From Modestobacter sp. VKM Ac-2977 (GTDB taxonomy: Bacteria; Actinomycetota; Actinomycetes; Mycobacteriales; Geodermatophilaceae): a stretch of DNA of 64,000 nucleotides. A program made the translations under genes and the position numbers. The stretch lies in the NCBI RefSeq assembly GCF_026968045.1, contig NZ_JAPVBQ010000003.1, positions 466,060 to 530,059 of the forward strand, read 5' to 3'. Below the pieces are notes generated by a model. That model made no database searches. It was not told where the DNA came from and saw only the letters and a program-made list of their open reading frames with translations. Position 1 is the stretch's first letter. The number at the start of each line of letters is the position of its first letter. Shown piece by piece: positions 1-7,057 of the stretch.

Positions 1-503
1 CCGAAGACCAGGAAGGCGACGACCATGCCGCCGAGCAGGGCCGCGGCGGGCACGCCGATCCCGCCGAGCAGCCCCGCGGCGGTGGTGCCGGTGCCGCCCA
101 GCACGATCACGCTGACCGCGCCGATCGCCGCCCCACCGGTGACGCCCAGGATGTCGGGGCTGGCGAGCGGGTTGCGGGCGAAGGTCTGGATGAGCGCGCC
201 GGACAGGCCGAGGGCCACCCCGACGAGCACGGCCACCGCGATCCGCGGGGCGCGCAGCTCGAACACGATCAACCGCTGGGTCTCGTCGCCCAGCCCGACC
301 AGTGTGCCGAGCACGTCGAGCACGCTGATCGGGTAGTCGCCGCGGCCGAGGCCGGCTGCGGCGGCCAGCACCAGCACCAGCAGGACCGCGATCGGCACCA
401 GCACGTCGCGCAGCCGGTAGGTGGTGGAGACGGGGCCGATCCGCAGCGGCCGGCGGGGCCGGGACCGGGGGGTGGTGGCCCGGGTGGGCGCCGTGGTGCT
501 CAC
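1..503 (-). CDS. FecCD-family iron-siderophore ABC permease (C-terminus cut by window edge)
   Basis: Membrane permease subunit of a BtuCD/FecCD-type importer that moves ferric siderophore through the inner membrane. About 167 N-terminal residues are present and the rest lies off the left edge. After a basic, Ser/Thr-rich N-terminus come hydrophobic helices and the family signature RNPLASPDILGVTGGAA near residue 105. The GTG start at 503-501 overlaps the stop of the upstream permease (GTGA), so the two are translationally coupled. This is the usual FepD/FepG pairing of two different permeases, and the ATPase and binding protein are probably outside the window. It should share the iron-box control of its partner. 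Confidence 0.9.
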   Translation of the reverse strand, partial: MSTTAPTRATTPRSRPRRPLRIGPVSTTYRLRDVLVPIAVLLVLVLAAAAGLGRGDYPISVLDVLGTLVGLGDETQRLIVFELRAPRIAVAVLVGVALGLSGALIQTFARNPLASPDILGVTGGAAIGAVSVIVLGGTGTTAAGLLGGIGVPAAALLGGMVVAFLVF

Positions 504-1567
504 AGCTGCACCAGCCGGCGGCGGCGGATCAGCGCGATGAAGAACGGCGCACCGACGACGGCGAGCACGATGCCGACCTGCAGCTCACCCGGCCGGGCCA
601 GCACCCGGCCCAGCACGTCGGCGAGCAGCAGGAAGACCACGCCGAGCAGCGCGGAGTACGGGATCAGCCAGCGGTGGTCGGGGCCGGTGATCGCCCGGGC
701 GACGTGTGGCACCACCAGCCCGACGAAGGCGATCGGACCGCACGCGGCGGTGGCGGCGCCGGTGAGCAGGGTGATCGCCGCCAGCCCGACCACGCGGGCC
801 AGCCAGACCCGCTGGCCCAGTCCCCGGGCGACGTCCTCCCCGAGGCCCAGCAGGTTCAGGGCCGGCGCGTTGACCAGGGCGAGCGCCAGGCCGACCACGA
901 TGGAGGGGGCGACCTGGGTGACGACCTCGGCGTCCCGCCCGGCCAGCGCCCCGACGACCCAGAACCGGTAGGCGTCCAGCGCCGTCGTCTCGCGGATCGT
1001 GACCGCCTGCACCAGGGCGTAGAGCAGGTAGGTGATGGCCGCGCCCGCGAGGGCCAGGCTCACCGGGCTGGGCGCCCCGCGGCCCGCTGAGCCGATCAGG
1101 AAGACCGCCACGCTGCCCAGCAGTGCGCCGGCGAAGGCGAACCACACGTACCCGCCGGCCGTGGTGATCCCGAGCAGCCAGATCGAGAGGACGACGGCGA
1201 ACGACGCGCCCGCGGTGACGCCGAGCAAGCCAGGGTCGCCCAGCGGGTTGCGGGTGTGGCCCTGCATCAGTGCCCCGGAGACGGCCAGGGCAGAGCCGGC
1301 GAGCACACCGAGCAGGGTCCGCGGCACCCGCAGCTCGCGGATGATCACCGTCTCGTCGCCGGGTGTGCTCGGGTCGATCAGCGCCTGCCACACGGTGCCC
1401 AGGCCGATCGGCCGGGTGCCGACGGCGATGCTCAGCGCGCAGACCGCCACGACGACGGCCAGCAGCAGCCACAGCCCCAGCACCCGCGGGGTCATGCCCT
1501 GCAGCAGACCCCGGCGCGGCGGGGGGCTCACCTCCCCGGCGGGTCGGGTCGCCGTGCGTTGCACCAC
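500..1567 (-). CDS. FecCD-family iron-siderophore ABC permease
   Basis: First gene of a siderophore-uptake operon; a 355-residue polytopic permease, the normal length for FecCD proteins. A cytoplasmic arginine-rich N-terminus is followed by about nine or ten hydrophobic helices. The conserved segments RNPLGDPGLLGVTAGA (about residue 105) and CGPIAFVGLVVPHVAR (about residue 275, the ATPase-coupling region) are visible. The GTG start at 1567 is supported by AGGAG six bases upstream; a second in-frame GTG follows directly. It overlaps the next permease by 4 bases. An iron-box palindrome lies about 45 bases upstream. The exact siderophore cannot be told from the permease alone. Confidence 0.93.
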   Translation of the reverse strand: MVQRTATRPAGEVSPPPRRGLLQGMTPRVLGLWLLLAVVVAVCALSIAVGTRPIGLGTVWQALIDPSTPGDETVIIRELRVPRTLLGVLAGSALAVSGALMQGHTRNPLGDPGLLGVTAGASFAVVLSIWLLGITTAGGYVWFAFAGALLGSVAVFLIGSAGRGAPSPVSLALAGAAITYLLYALVQAVTIRETTALDAYRFWVVGALAGRDAEVVTQVAPSIVVGLALALVNAPALNLLGLGEDVARGLGQRVWLARVVGLAAITLLTGAATAACGPIAFVGLVVPHVARAITGPDHRWLIPYSALLGVVFLLLADVLGRVLARPGELQVGIVLAVVGAPFFIALIRRRRLVQL

Positions 1568-1610
1568 GAGCGACTCCTGGGGACGGCGGGCAGGCCGGGT
1601 CGCCGGCCGA

Positions 1611-1629
1611 GCAGGTGAGGCTCACCTTA
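1611..1629 (-). promoter_or_regulatory. IdeR/DtxR-like iron box
   Basis: AGGTGAG-G-CTCACCT is a perfect 7-1-7 inverted repeat, and the 19-base site agrees at about 14 positions with the DtxR/IdeR consensus TTAGGTTAGGCTAACCTAA. On the minus strand it begins TAAGGT, a plausible -10 box for the permease operon starting at 1567, so bound regulator would block transcription. Iron repression of the operon is an inference from this site plus the gene function. Confidence 0.75.
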
Positions 1630-1871
1630 CCCAGCGTTGGCCCACCTCGGCACCGTCGCCCTTCGCGCCCCCGTCCCGAGGCTCCCCCAGAGCGTGCGAG
1701 GGGTGCGGAGGACGGGGTCCGTCAGCAGCGCGGGGCGACGACGAGGTCGGCGAGCTCCCGGTGGGCGGCGGCGGAGGAGGTGTTGCGCTGGGGAGTCCAG
1801 TACTGCGTACCGTCCGGGAGTACTGCAACCAGGTCGGGACGGCGTCGTCCCGGCCCGCCTGGAGGTGCACC
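1630..1871. other. Intergenic region with paired AGTACTGC octamers
   Basis: No gene is supported between the iron box and the acyl-CoA dehydrogenase. AGTACTGC occurs at 1799-1806 and again at 1819-1826, exactly 20 bases apart, and each copy contains the palindrome AGTACT. The pair lies about 50-75 bases before the next start codon and could be an operator. I see nothing else in the stretch. Confidence 0.35.
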
Positions 1872-3041
1872 GTGCCCGTCCGTCGTCTGGTCCCCACGCA
1901 GGAGGCCGCCGACCTGCTCGACCTCACCCGGCAGCTGGCCCGCGACGAGCTCGCGCCCCGGGCCGCCGTGGCGGAGGCGGCCGAGGAGTTCCCCCGGGAC
2001 GTCTTCCGCACCCTGGGCCGGGCCGGGCTGTTGGGCCTGCCCTACGCCGAGGAGCTGGGCGGCGGTGGCCAGCCCTACGAGGTGTACCTGCAGGTGCTGG
2101 AGGAGATCGCGGCCGCCTGGGCCAGCGTCGGCGTGGGGGTGAGCGTGCACGGGCTGTCCTGCTTCGGGCTGGCCACCCGGGGCACGCCCGAGCAGCAGCA
2201 GTGGCTGCCGGAGATGCTCGGCGGCGAGCTGCTGGGCGCCTACTGCCTGTCCGAGCCGCACGCCGGCTCCGACCCGGCGGCGATGCGCACCCGGGCCGTT
2301 CGGGACGGCGACTCGTACGTGCTCACCGGGGAGAAGGCCTGGACCACCCACGGCGGGCACGCAGACTTCTACAAGGTCATGGCCCGGACCTCCGACGACG
2401 GCCCGCGCGGCATCTCCTGCTTCCTCGTGCCCGCCGACAGCGACGGGCTGTCCGCCGACACCGCCGAGCGCAAGATGGGGCTGACCGGCTCGACCACGGC
2501 GACCATGCGGTTCGAGGGCGTGCGCATCGACGCCGACCGCCGGCTGGGCGAGGAGGGCGAGGGGCTGTCGATCGCCCTCGCCGGGCTGGACGCCGGCCGG
2601 CTCGGGATCGCCGCCGTCGCCACCGGCCTGGCCCAGGGCGCGCTGGACGACGCGGTCGCCTACGCCCAGGAGCGGGAGACCTTCGGCAAGCCGATCATCG
2701 AGCACCAGGGCCTGGGCTTCCTGCTCGCCGACATGGCCGCCGCCGTCGAGACCGCGCGGGCGACCTACCTGTTCGCGGCCCGGCTGCGCGACGCCGGCCA
2801 GCCCTACGGCCAGCAGGCCTCGATCGCCAAGCTGGTGGCCACCGACAACGCGATGAAGGTGACCACCGACGCCGTCCAGGTGCTGGGCGGGTACGGCTAC
2901 ACCCGCGACTTCCCGGTCGAGCGGTACATGCGCGAGGCCAAGGTCATGCAGATCTTCGAGGGCACCAACCAGATCCAGCGCCTGGTGATCAGCCGCGCCC
3001 TGGCCCGCGGCGGCACCCCGACGACCACCGTCGTCCCCTAG
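1872..3041 (+). CDS. Acyl-CoA dehydrogenase family protein
   Basis: FAD-dependent dehydrogenase introducing the alpha-beta double bond into an acyl-CoA, with electrons passed to ETF. It has 389 residues, typical of the family. N-terminal helical domain, then YCLSEPHAGSDPAAM and the W-T-T-H motif of the beta domain, then the C-terminal helical domain ending QIFEGTNQIQRLVISR, where the Glu of FEGT is the usual catalytic base in short/medium-chain enzymes. The GTG at 1872 was chosen because GGAGG lies 6 bases upstream; the open frame extends further up without support. Chain-length specificity cannot be read. It is followed by long palindromes that probably end transcription. Confidence 0.9.
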   Translation: MPVRRLVPTQEAADLLDLTRQLARDELAPRAAVAEAAEEFPRDVFRTLGRAGLLGLPYAEELGGGGQPYEVYLQVLEEIAAAWASVGVGVSVHGLSCFGLATRGTPEQQQWLPEMLGGELLGAYCLSEPHAGSDPAAMRTRAVRDGDSYVLTGEKAWTTHGGHADFYKVMARTSDDGPRGISCFLVPADSDGLSADTAERKMGLTGSTTATMRFEGVRIDADRRLGEEGEGLSIALAGLDAGRLGIAAVATGLAQGALDDAVAYAQERETFGKPIIEHQGLGFLLADMAAAVETARATYLFAARLRDAGQPYGQQASIAKLVATDNAMKVTTDAVQVLGGYGYTRDFPVERYMREAKVMQIFEGTNQIQRLVISRALARGGTPTTTVVP

Positions 3042-3051
3042 GGCCCTGCCT

Positions 3052-3113
3052 CGTCGAGTGACAGCCCAGCGGGCATCCGCCCGCCGGGAAGCCCCCTCAC
3101 CTGTCACTCGACG
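3052..3113. repeat. Large inverted repeat with GTCGAGTG core
   Basis: Perfect 13-base arms, CGTCGAGTGACAG at 3052-3064 and its complement at 3101-3113, enclose a loop that contains a smaller hairpin (GCGGGC-ATCC-GCCCGC at 3069-3084). It starts 10 bases after the acyl-CoA dehydrogenase stop. A related element with the same GTCGAGTG core lies at 25998-26057 and a degenerate one near 8343. Probably a terminator or small dispersed palindromic repeat. Confidence 0.6.
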
Positions 3114-3130
3114 TGGAGCGGGGGCGGCCA

Positions 3131-3156
3131 GGGGCCAAAGTCGCGACTTTGGCCCC
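3131..3156. repeat. Palindrome family A, copy 1
   Basis: A perfect 26-base palindrome; its half is GGGGCCAAAGTCG. The same palindrome recurs, extended to 30 bases, at 47872-47901, and a variant lies at 49892-49921. It shares its last two bases with the family B palindrome that follows. It sits between two genes of the same direction, after the acyl-CoA dehydrogenase. There is no U-tract. Confidence 0.8.
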
Positions 3157-3192
3157 CCTCACCACCAAAATGGCCATTTTGGTGGTGAGGGG
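3155..3192. repeat. Palindrome family B, copy 1
   Basis: A perfect 38-base palindrome whose left half is CCCCTCACCACCAAAATGG. The inner 24 bases recur at 40926-40949. It ends 20 bases before the DUF2277 start codon, so it lies in that gene's promoter/leader zone as well as downstream of the dehydrogenase. Its AT-rich core stands out in this GC-rich DNA. Confidence 0.8.
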
Positions 3193-3212
3193 ACGGGCCT
3201 ACGCTGCGCGGC

Positions 3213-3482
3213 ATGTGTCGGAACATCCACGTCCTGCACAACCTGGAGCCCGCCACCACCTCCGACGAGGTCCGGGCGGCGGCGCTGCAGTACGTGCGCA
3301 AGGTGAGCGGGTCGACCAAGCCGTCGCAGGCCAACCAGGCGGCGTTCGACCGGGCGGTCGAGGAGATCGCGCACGCGACCGAGCACCTGCTCGCCGACCT
3401 GGTCACCACCGCCCCGCCCAAGGACCGCGAGGTGCTCGCCGCCCAGGCCCAGGCCCGCGCCGCCGTCCGCTACTCCCGCTGA
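3213..3482 (+). CDS. DUF2277 domain-containing protein
   Basis: A small protein of 89 residues that fills the whole DUF2277 family length. It begins MCRNIHVLHNLEP and contains AALQYVRKVSG, both hallmarks of the family. The role is unknown; it looks cytoplasmic and mostly helical, with no signal or membrane segment. The ATG start is set by the family's conserved N-terminus. No strong ribosome-binding site is seen because the palindrome ends 20 bases upstream. A 20-bp hairpin lies directly downstream. Confidence 0.85.
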   Translation: MCRNIHVLHNLEPATTSDEVRAAALQYVRKVSGSTKPSQANQAAFDRAVEEIAHATEHLLADLVTTAPPKDREVLAAQAQARAAVRYSR

Positions 3483-3488
3483 ACACGC

Positions 3489-3532
3489 ACGACGGCCCCG
3501 GTCGACCCGTGTGGGTCGGCCGGGGCCGTCGT
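3489..3532. terminator. Bidirectional terminator between DUF2277 and mtlA
   Basis: A 20-bp stem with a GTGT loop: left arm starting ACGACGGCCCCGG at 3489, right arm ending CCGGGGCCGTCGT at 3532, with one G-U pair. It lies between the convergent stops at 3482 and 3547. No U-run follows, as is usual in actinobacteria. Confidence 0.8.
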
Positions 3533-3546
3533 GGGCGCTGGTCGGG

Positions 3547-5625
3547 CTACGCGGGCTGCAGCGAGCCGAGCACGGCCAGGACGTCGGCCGGGCTCTGGGC
3601 CTCCTCGAGGCGGGCGACCTGGGCCGGGTCGACGAAGACCTCCGCGATCCGGCCCAGCAGCTTGAGGTGGTCGTCCCCGGCGCCGGCGACGCCGATCACG
3701 AAGGAGACCTCCTTGCCGTTCCAGTCGACGCCGCGGGCGTGGCGCACGAAGGAGATCGCCGTGCGCCGGATGGCCGGCTTGGCCTCGTTGGTGCCGTGCG
3801 GGAGCGCCAGCCGGTTGCCCATGTAGGTCGACACGGAGGTCTCCCGCTCGTGCATGGCCTGCACGTAGGAGGGGTCGACGGCGCCGGCCGCGACCAGCAG
3901 TTCGCCGGCCTCCTGGATCGCCTCGTCCCGGGTGGTGGCGGAGCCGTCCAGGACGATGCTCTCCACGGCGAGGACGTCGACGCCCTCGTCCGTGCCCTCG
4001 TCGGTCAGCCGTGCGGTGCCGCCGGCCGCGGCGGGGGCGGTCGCCTGGCGCCCGGGGACGGCGGCGCCGTCGGGCGCGGCAGCGGCGGTGGCCTCCTCGG
4101 CGGTCGGCGCACTGTTGGTCCGCTGCAGCATCTCGACGATCTCGTCGTAGCGCGGGCTGGACATGAAGTCCGACACCGACACGTGCACCGCCGAGCCGGT
4201 CCGCTGCTCCGCCCGCTCCGTGAGGTCCTCGTGGGTGACGACGAGGTCGTAGTCGTCGGTGAGGTTGGAGATGGCCTTGTTGACCACGGTGACGTCGTCG
4301 AACCCGGCGCCGTGCACCTTCTTGCGGAGCACCGAGGCGCCCATCGCGGAGGAGCCCATGCCCGCGTCGCAGGCGAACACGATGGAGCGGATCGGGCCGT
4401 CGGAGCGGGCAGCCCCCGCGCCGGTCAGGGCCGAGGAGACCGACGACTTCTTGCCCTTGCGGGCCTCCATCGCCGCGGTCGCCGCGGTCAGGTCGCCGTC
4501 GTCGTCCTTGTCCAGCTTCAGCAGGAAGGCCGCGACCAGGAACGTGACACCGGCGGCGACCAGCACCGAGAGCGTGACGCCGATCAGGCTGCTGGGGGGC
4601 GAGGCCGCCCAGACGGCGATGATCGAGCCGGGCGAGGCCGGCGAGCGGAGCCCGGAACCGAACAGGACGTTCGTGGCCACGCCGGCCATGCCGCCGAGGA
4701 TCACCGCGGCGATCAGCTTCGGCTTGGCCAGCACGTAGGGGAAGTAGATCTCGTGGATGCCGCCGACGAACTGGATGAGGATCGCACCGGGCGCCGAGGC
4801 CTTGGCCGCCCCGCGGCCGAACACGGCGAAGGCCAGCAGCAGGCCCAGGCCGGGGCCGGGGTTGGCCTCCAGCAGGAAGAGGATCGACTGGCCGGCCTCG
4901 GTGGCCTCGGTGGTGCCCAGCGGGGTCAGGATGCCCTGGTTGATGGCGTTGTTGAGGAAGAGCACCTTGGCCGGCTCGATGAAGATCGAGGTCAGCGGCA
5001 GCAGGTTGCTCTCGACCAGGGTGTCGACGACGTTGGAGGCCAGGTTGCTGAAGGCCTGCACGACCGGGCCGGCCACCACGAACCCGACGACGGCGAGGAA
5101 CCCGCCCCAGATGCCGGCGGAGAAGTTGTTCACCAGCATCTCGAAGCCGGGGCGGATCTTGTGCGCCCACAGTGCGTCGAGCTTCTTCATCGTCCAGCCG
5201 CCGAGCGGGCCCATGATCATGGCGCCCAGGAACATCGGCGTGCCCTCGGCGCCGGTGATCGCGCCCATGGTGGCGATCGCGCCGACCACACCGCCGCGGA
5301 GGTTGTCGTCGTACATCATCCGGCCGCCGGTGTAGCCGATGAGCAGCGGCAGGAGGTACGTGATCATCGGGCCGACGATCCCGGTGCCCTCGGCGCCGTC
5401 ACCCCAGGCGCCGAGGTCCTCGACGAACCCGTAGCCGCCCTCGTACCCGAGCGCGTCACCGATCAGGGTGATCCAGCCGGTCTCGATGAACAGGGCGGTG
5501 ATCAGGCCCCAGGCGATGAAGGCGCCGATGTTGGGCAGCACCATGTTCGACAGGAAGGTGCCGAACCGCTGGACGTGCATCCGCGCCCCGCCCGAACGGG
5601 CGGCCGGGTGGGTCGTCGTGGCCAT
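3547..5625 (-). CDS. mtlA: PTS mannitol permease EIICBA
   Basis: Phosphotransferase permease that imports and phosphorylates mannitol to mannitol 1-phosphate. All three domains are on one 692-residue chain: membrane EIIC (about 15-345), EIIB with phospho-Cys419 in CDAGMGSSAMGASVLRKK, and EIIA with phospho-His610 in ALPHGTNEAK. The EIIB and EIIA motifs match the mannitol branch rather than fructose. The ATG at 5625 was chosen because AAGGAAAGG precedes it; the frame reads further upstream without support. It is divergent from a zinc dehydrogenase that may oxidise the product or a related polyol. HPr and EI genes are not in the window. See the promoter and CRP-like entries for regulation. Confidence 0.93.
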   Translation of the reverse strand: MATTTHPAARSGGARMHVQRFGTFLSNMVLPNIGAFIAWGLITALFIETGWITLIGDALGYEGGYGFVEDLGAWGDGAEGTGIVGPMITYLLPLLIGYTGGRMMYDDNLRGGVVGAIATMGAITGAEGTPMFLGAMIMGPLGGWTMKKLDALWAHKIRPGFEMLVNNFSAGIWGGFLAVVGFVVAGPVVQAFSNLASNVVDTLVESNLLPLTSIFIEPAKVLFLNNAINQGILTPLGTTEATEAGQSILFLLEANPGPGLGLLLAFAVFGRGAAKASAPGAILIQFVGGIHEIYFPYVLAKPKLIAAVILGGMAGVATNVLFGSGLRSPASPGSIIAVWAASPPSSLIGVTLSVLVAAGVTFLVAAFLLKLDKDDDGDLTAATAAMEARKGKKSSVSSALTGAGAARSDGPIRSIVFACDAGMGSSAMGASVLRKKVHGAGFDDVTVVNKAISNLTDDYDLVVTHEDLTERAEQRTGSAVHVSVSDFMSSPRYDEIVEMLQRTNSAPTAEEATAAAAPDGAAVPGRQATAPAAAGGTARLTDEGTDEGVDVLAVESIVLDGSATTRDEAIQEAGELLVAAGAVDPSYVQAMHERETSVSTYMGNRLALPHGTNEAKPAIRRTAISFVRHARGVDWNGKEVSFVIGVAGAGDDHLKLLGRIAEVFVDPAQVARLEEAQSPADVLAVLGSLQPA

Positions 5626-5702
5626 GGAGTGGACCTTTCCTTCAGCTGCGGCGTCGGCGAGCGGCACGCAGCCGGCCGGGGGTTGACACGTGCTCCGAAT
5701 CC

Positions 5703-5718
5703 TGTGAGCGGAGTCACG
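5703..5718. promoter_or_regulatory. CRP/GlxR-like site before mtlA
   Basis: TGTGA-GCGGAG-TCACG agrees at 9 of 10 defined positions with the CRP/GlxR consensus TGTGA-N6-TCACA. It lies about 80 bases upstream of the mtlA start and just downstream of the likely transcription start, a position where a bound regulator would more probably repress. A further TCAC/GTGA pair overlaps it at 5714-5729. Confidence 0.55.
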
Positions 5719-5734
5719 GGAATCTGTGAATGTC

Positions 5735-5763
5735 TGTATATAGACCCCTGCGATCGTGGTCAA
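5735..5763 (-). promoter_or_regulatory. mtlA promoter
   Basis: On the minus strand TTGACC (5763-5758), a 17-base spacer and TATACA (5740-5735) form a near-consensus vegetative promoter, rare in such GC-rich DNA. Transcription should start near 5728. Just upstream of the -35 box is a GTGG-N8-CCAC inverted repeat (5764-5779), a candidate site for a polyol regulator. Confidence 0.7.
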
Positions 5764-5897
5764 GTGGCATCAAAACCACACGTTCGCACGGAGAACCATG
5801 CAACCGGGCGTGGGGTGGGGTCCTAGAGTGACCAGGGACACCAGCAGTGGGCCACACCTGGGACGGCGTCGGCAGGCCCTCGGTCCACACGACACCC

Positions 5898-5957
5898 GTC
5901 GACACACCACCCGTCGACACACCACCTGTCGACACACCACCTGTCGACACAGCACTC
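5898..5957. repeat. Four tandem copies of a 15-base unit
   Basis: GTCGACACACCACCC (5898-5912) is followed by three more copies (5913, 5928, 5943), the last with two changes. The array ends one base before the GGAGGA ribosome-binding site of the zinc dehydrogenase. It is therefore in the mRNA leader or core promoter, where gain or loss of units could alter expression. The rest of the 5626-5967 gap holds the mtlA promoter and a possible -10 box (TAGAGT, 5824-5829) for the dehydrogenase. Confidence 0.85.
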
Positions 5958-5967
5958 GGAGGACGAC

Positions 5968-7026
5968 ATGAAGGCCCTGCGGTTCTACGCCCCTGAAGAC
6001 GTGCGCCTCGAGGACGTCCCGGAGCCCGAGTGCGGCCCGGGCGAGATCAAGCTCAAGGTCAAGAACTGCTCCACCTGCGGCACCGACGTCAAGATCTTCC
6101 ACAACGGCCACCAGAACCTCTCCCCGCCGCGCACCATCGGGCACGAGATCGCCGGTGAGGTGGTGGAGGTCGGCGCCGACGTCAACGCGACCTACGGCAG
6201 CAACTGGGCCCCGGGGGACCGGGCGCAGGTGATCGCGGCGGTGCCCTGCGGGGAGTGCCACGAGTGCCGCAAGGGCTGGATGGCGGTGTGCCAGAACCAG
6301 ACCTCGGTCGGTTACCAGTACGACGGCGGGTTCGCCGAGTACATGATCGTCCCGCAGCAGGTGCTCAAGGTCGACGGCCTCAACCGGATCCCGGACAACG
6401 TCGGCTACGACGAGGCCTCGGCCGCCGAGCCGTTCGCCTGCGCCATCAACGCCCAGGAGCTCCTCGACATCGAGGAGGGGGACACCCTCGTCGTGTTCGG
6501 CGCGGGGCCGATCGGGTGCATGCACATCCGCATCGCCCGCGGCGTCCACAAGGTCGGCACGGTCATCCTGGTCGACGTCAACGCCGAGCGGCTGCAGATG
6601 TCGGCCGACGCCGTCCAGCCCGACGAGGTGATCAACGGCGCCGAGGTCGACGTGGTCGCCCGGGTCCTGGAGCTCACCGGCGGCCGGGGCGCCGACGTCA
6701 TCATCACCGCGACGGCGGCGAACGTCACCCAGGAGCAGGCCATCGCGATGGCCGCCCGCAATGGCCGGATCTCCTTCTTCGGCGGTCTGCCGAAGACGAA
6801 CCCGACGATCACCTGCGACTCCAACGTGGTGCACTACCGCCAGCTGCACATCCACGGCGCGAACGGGTCGGCGCCCGAGCACAACAAGCGGGCGCTGGAG
6901 TACATCTCCACCGGTCAGGTGCCGGTCAAGGACCTGATCACCGCGCGCCTGCCGCTGGACCGCGTCCTCGACGCCTTCTCCATCGTGCAGAAGGGCGAGG
7001 CGATCAAGGTCACCGTCGAGCCGTGA
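5968..7026 (+). CDS. Zinc-dependent polyol/alcohol dehydrogenase (MDR family)
   Basis: Medium-chain zinc dehydrogenase of the sorbitol/threonine dehydrogenase type, 352 residues. Catalytic zinc ligands are in CSTCGTD (Cys37) and GHEIAGE (about His61); the structural zinc lobe is CGECHECRKGWMAVC (about 93-107). The Rossmann motif is GAGPIGCMH near residue 178. ATG start with GGAGGA four bases upstream. Divergence from mtlA suggests it oxidises mannitol 1-phosphate, mannitol or another polyol in place of a classical MtlD; this is inferred from context only. A GC hairpin follows directly. Confidence 0.85.
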   Translation: MKALRFYAPEDVRLEDVPEPECGPGEIKLKVKNCSTCGTDVKIFHNGHQNLSPPRTIGHEIAGEVVEVGADVNATYGSNWAPGDRAQVIAAVPCGECHECRKGWMAVCQNQTSVGYQYDGGFAEYMIVPQQVLKVDGLNRIPDNVGYDEASAAEPFACAINAQELLDIEEGDTLVVFGAGPIGCMHIRIARGVHKVGTVILVDVNAERLQMSADAVQPDEVINGAEVDVVARVLELTGGRGADVIITATAANVTQEQAIAMAARNGRISFFGGLPKTNPTITCDSNVVHYRQLHIHGANGSAPEHNKRALEYISTGQVPVKDLITARLPLDRVLDAFSIVQKGEAIKVTVEP

Positions 7027-7033
7027 CTCGCCG

Positions 7034-7057
7034 GCGCGGCCCCCGCCGGGGCCGCGC
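7034..7057. terminator. Bidirectional terminator between the zinc dehydrogenase and ilvA
   Basis: Perfect 10-bp stem GCGCGGCCCC with loop CGCC and complement, placed between convergent genes. Its last base is the first base of the ilvA stop triplet. Confidence 0.8.
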
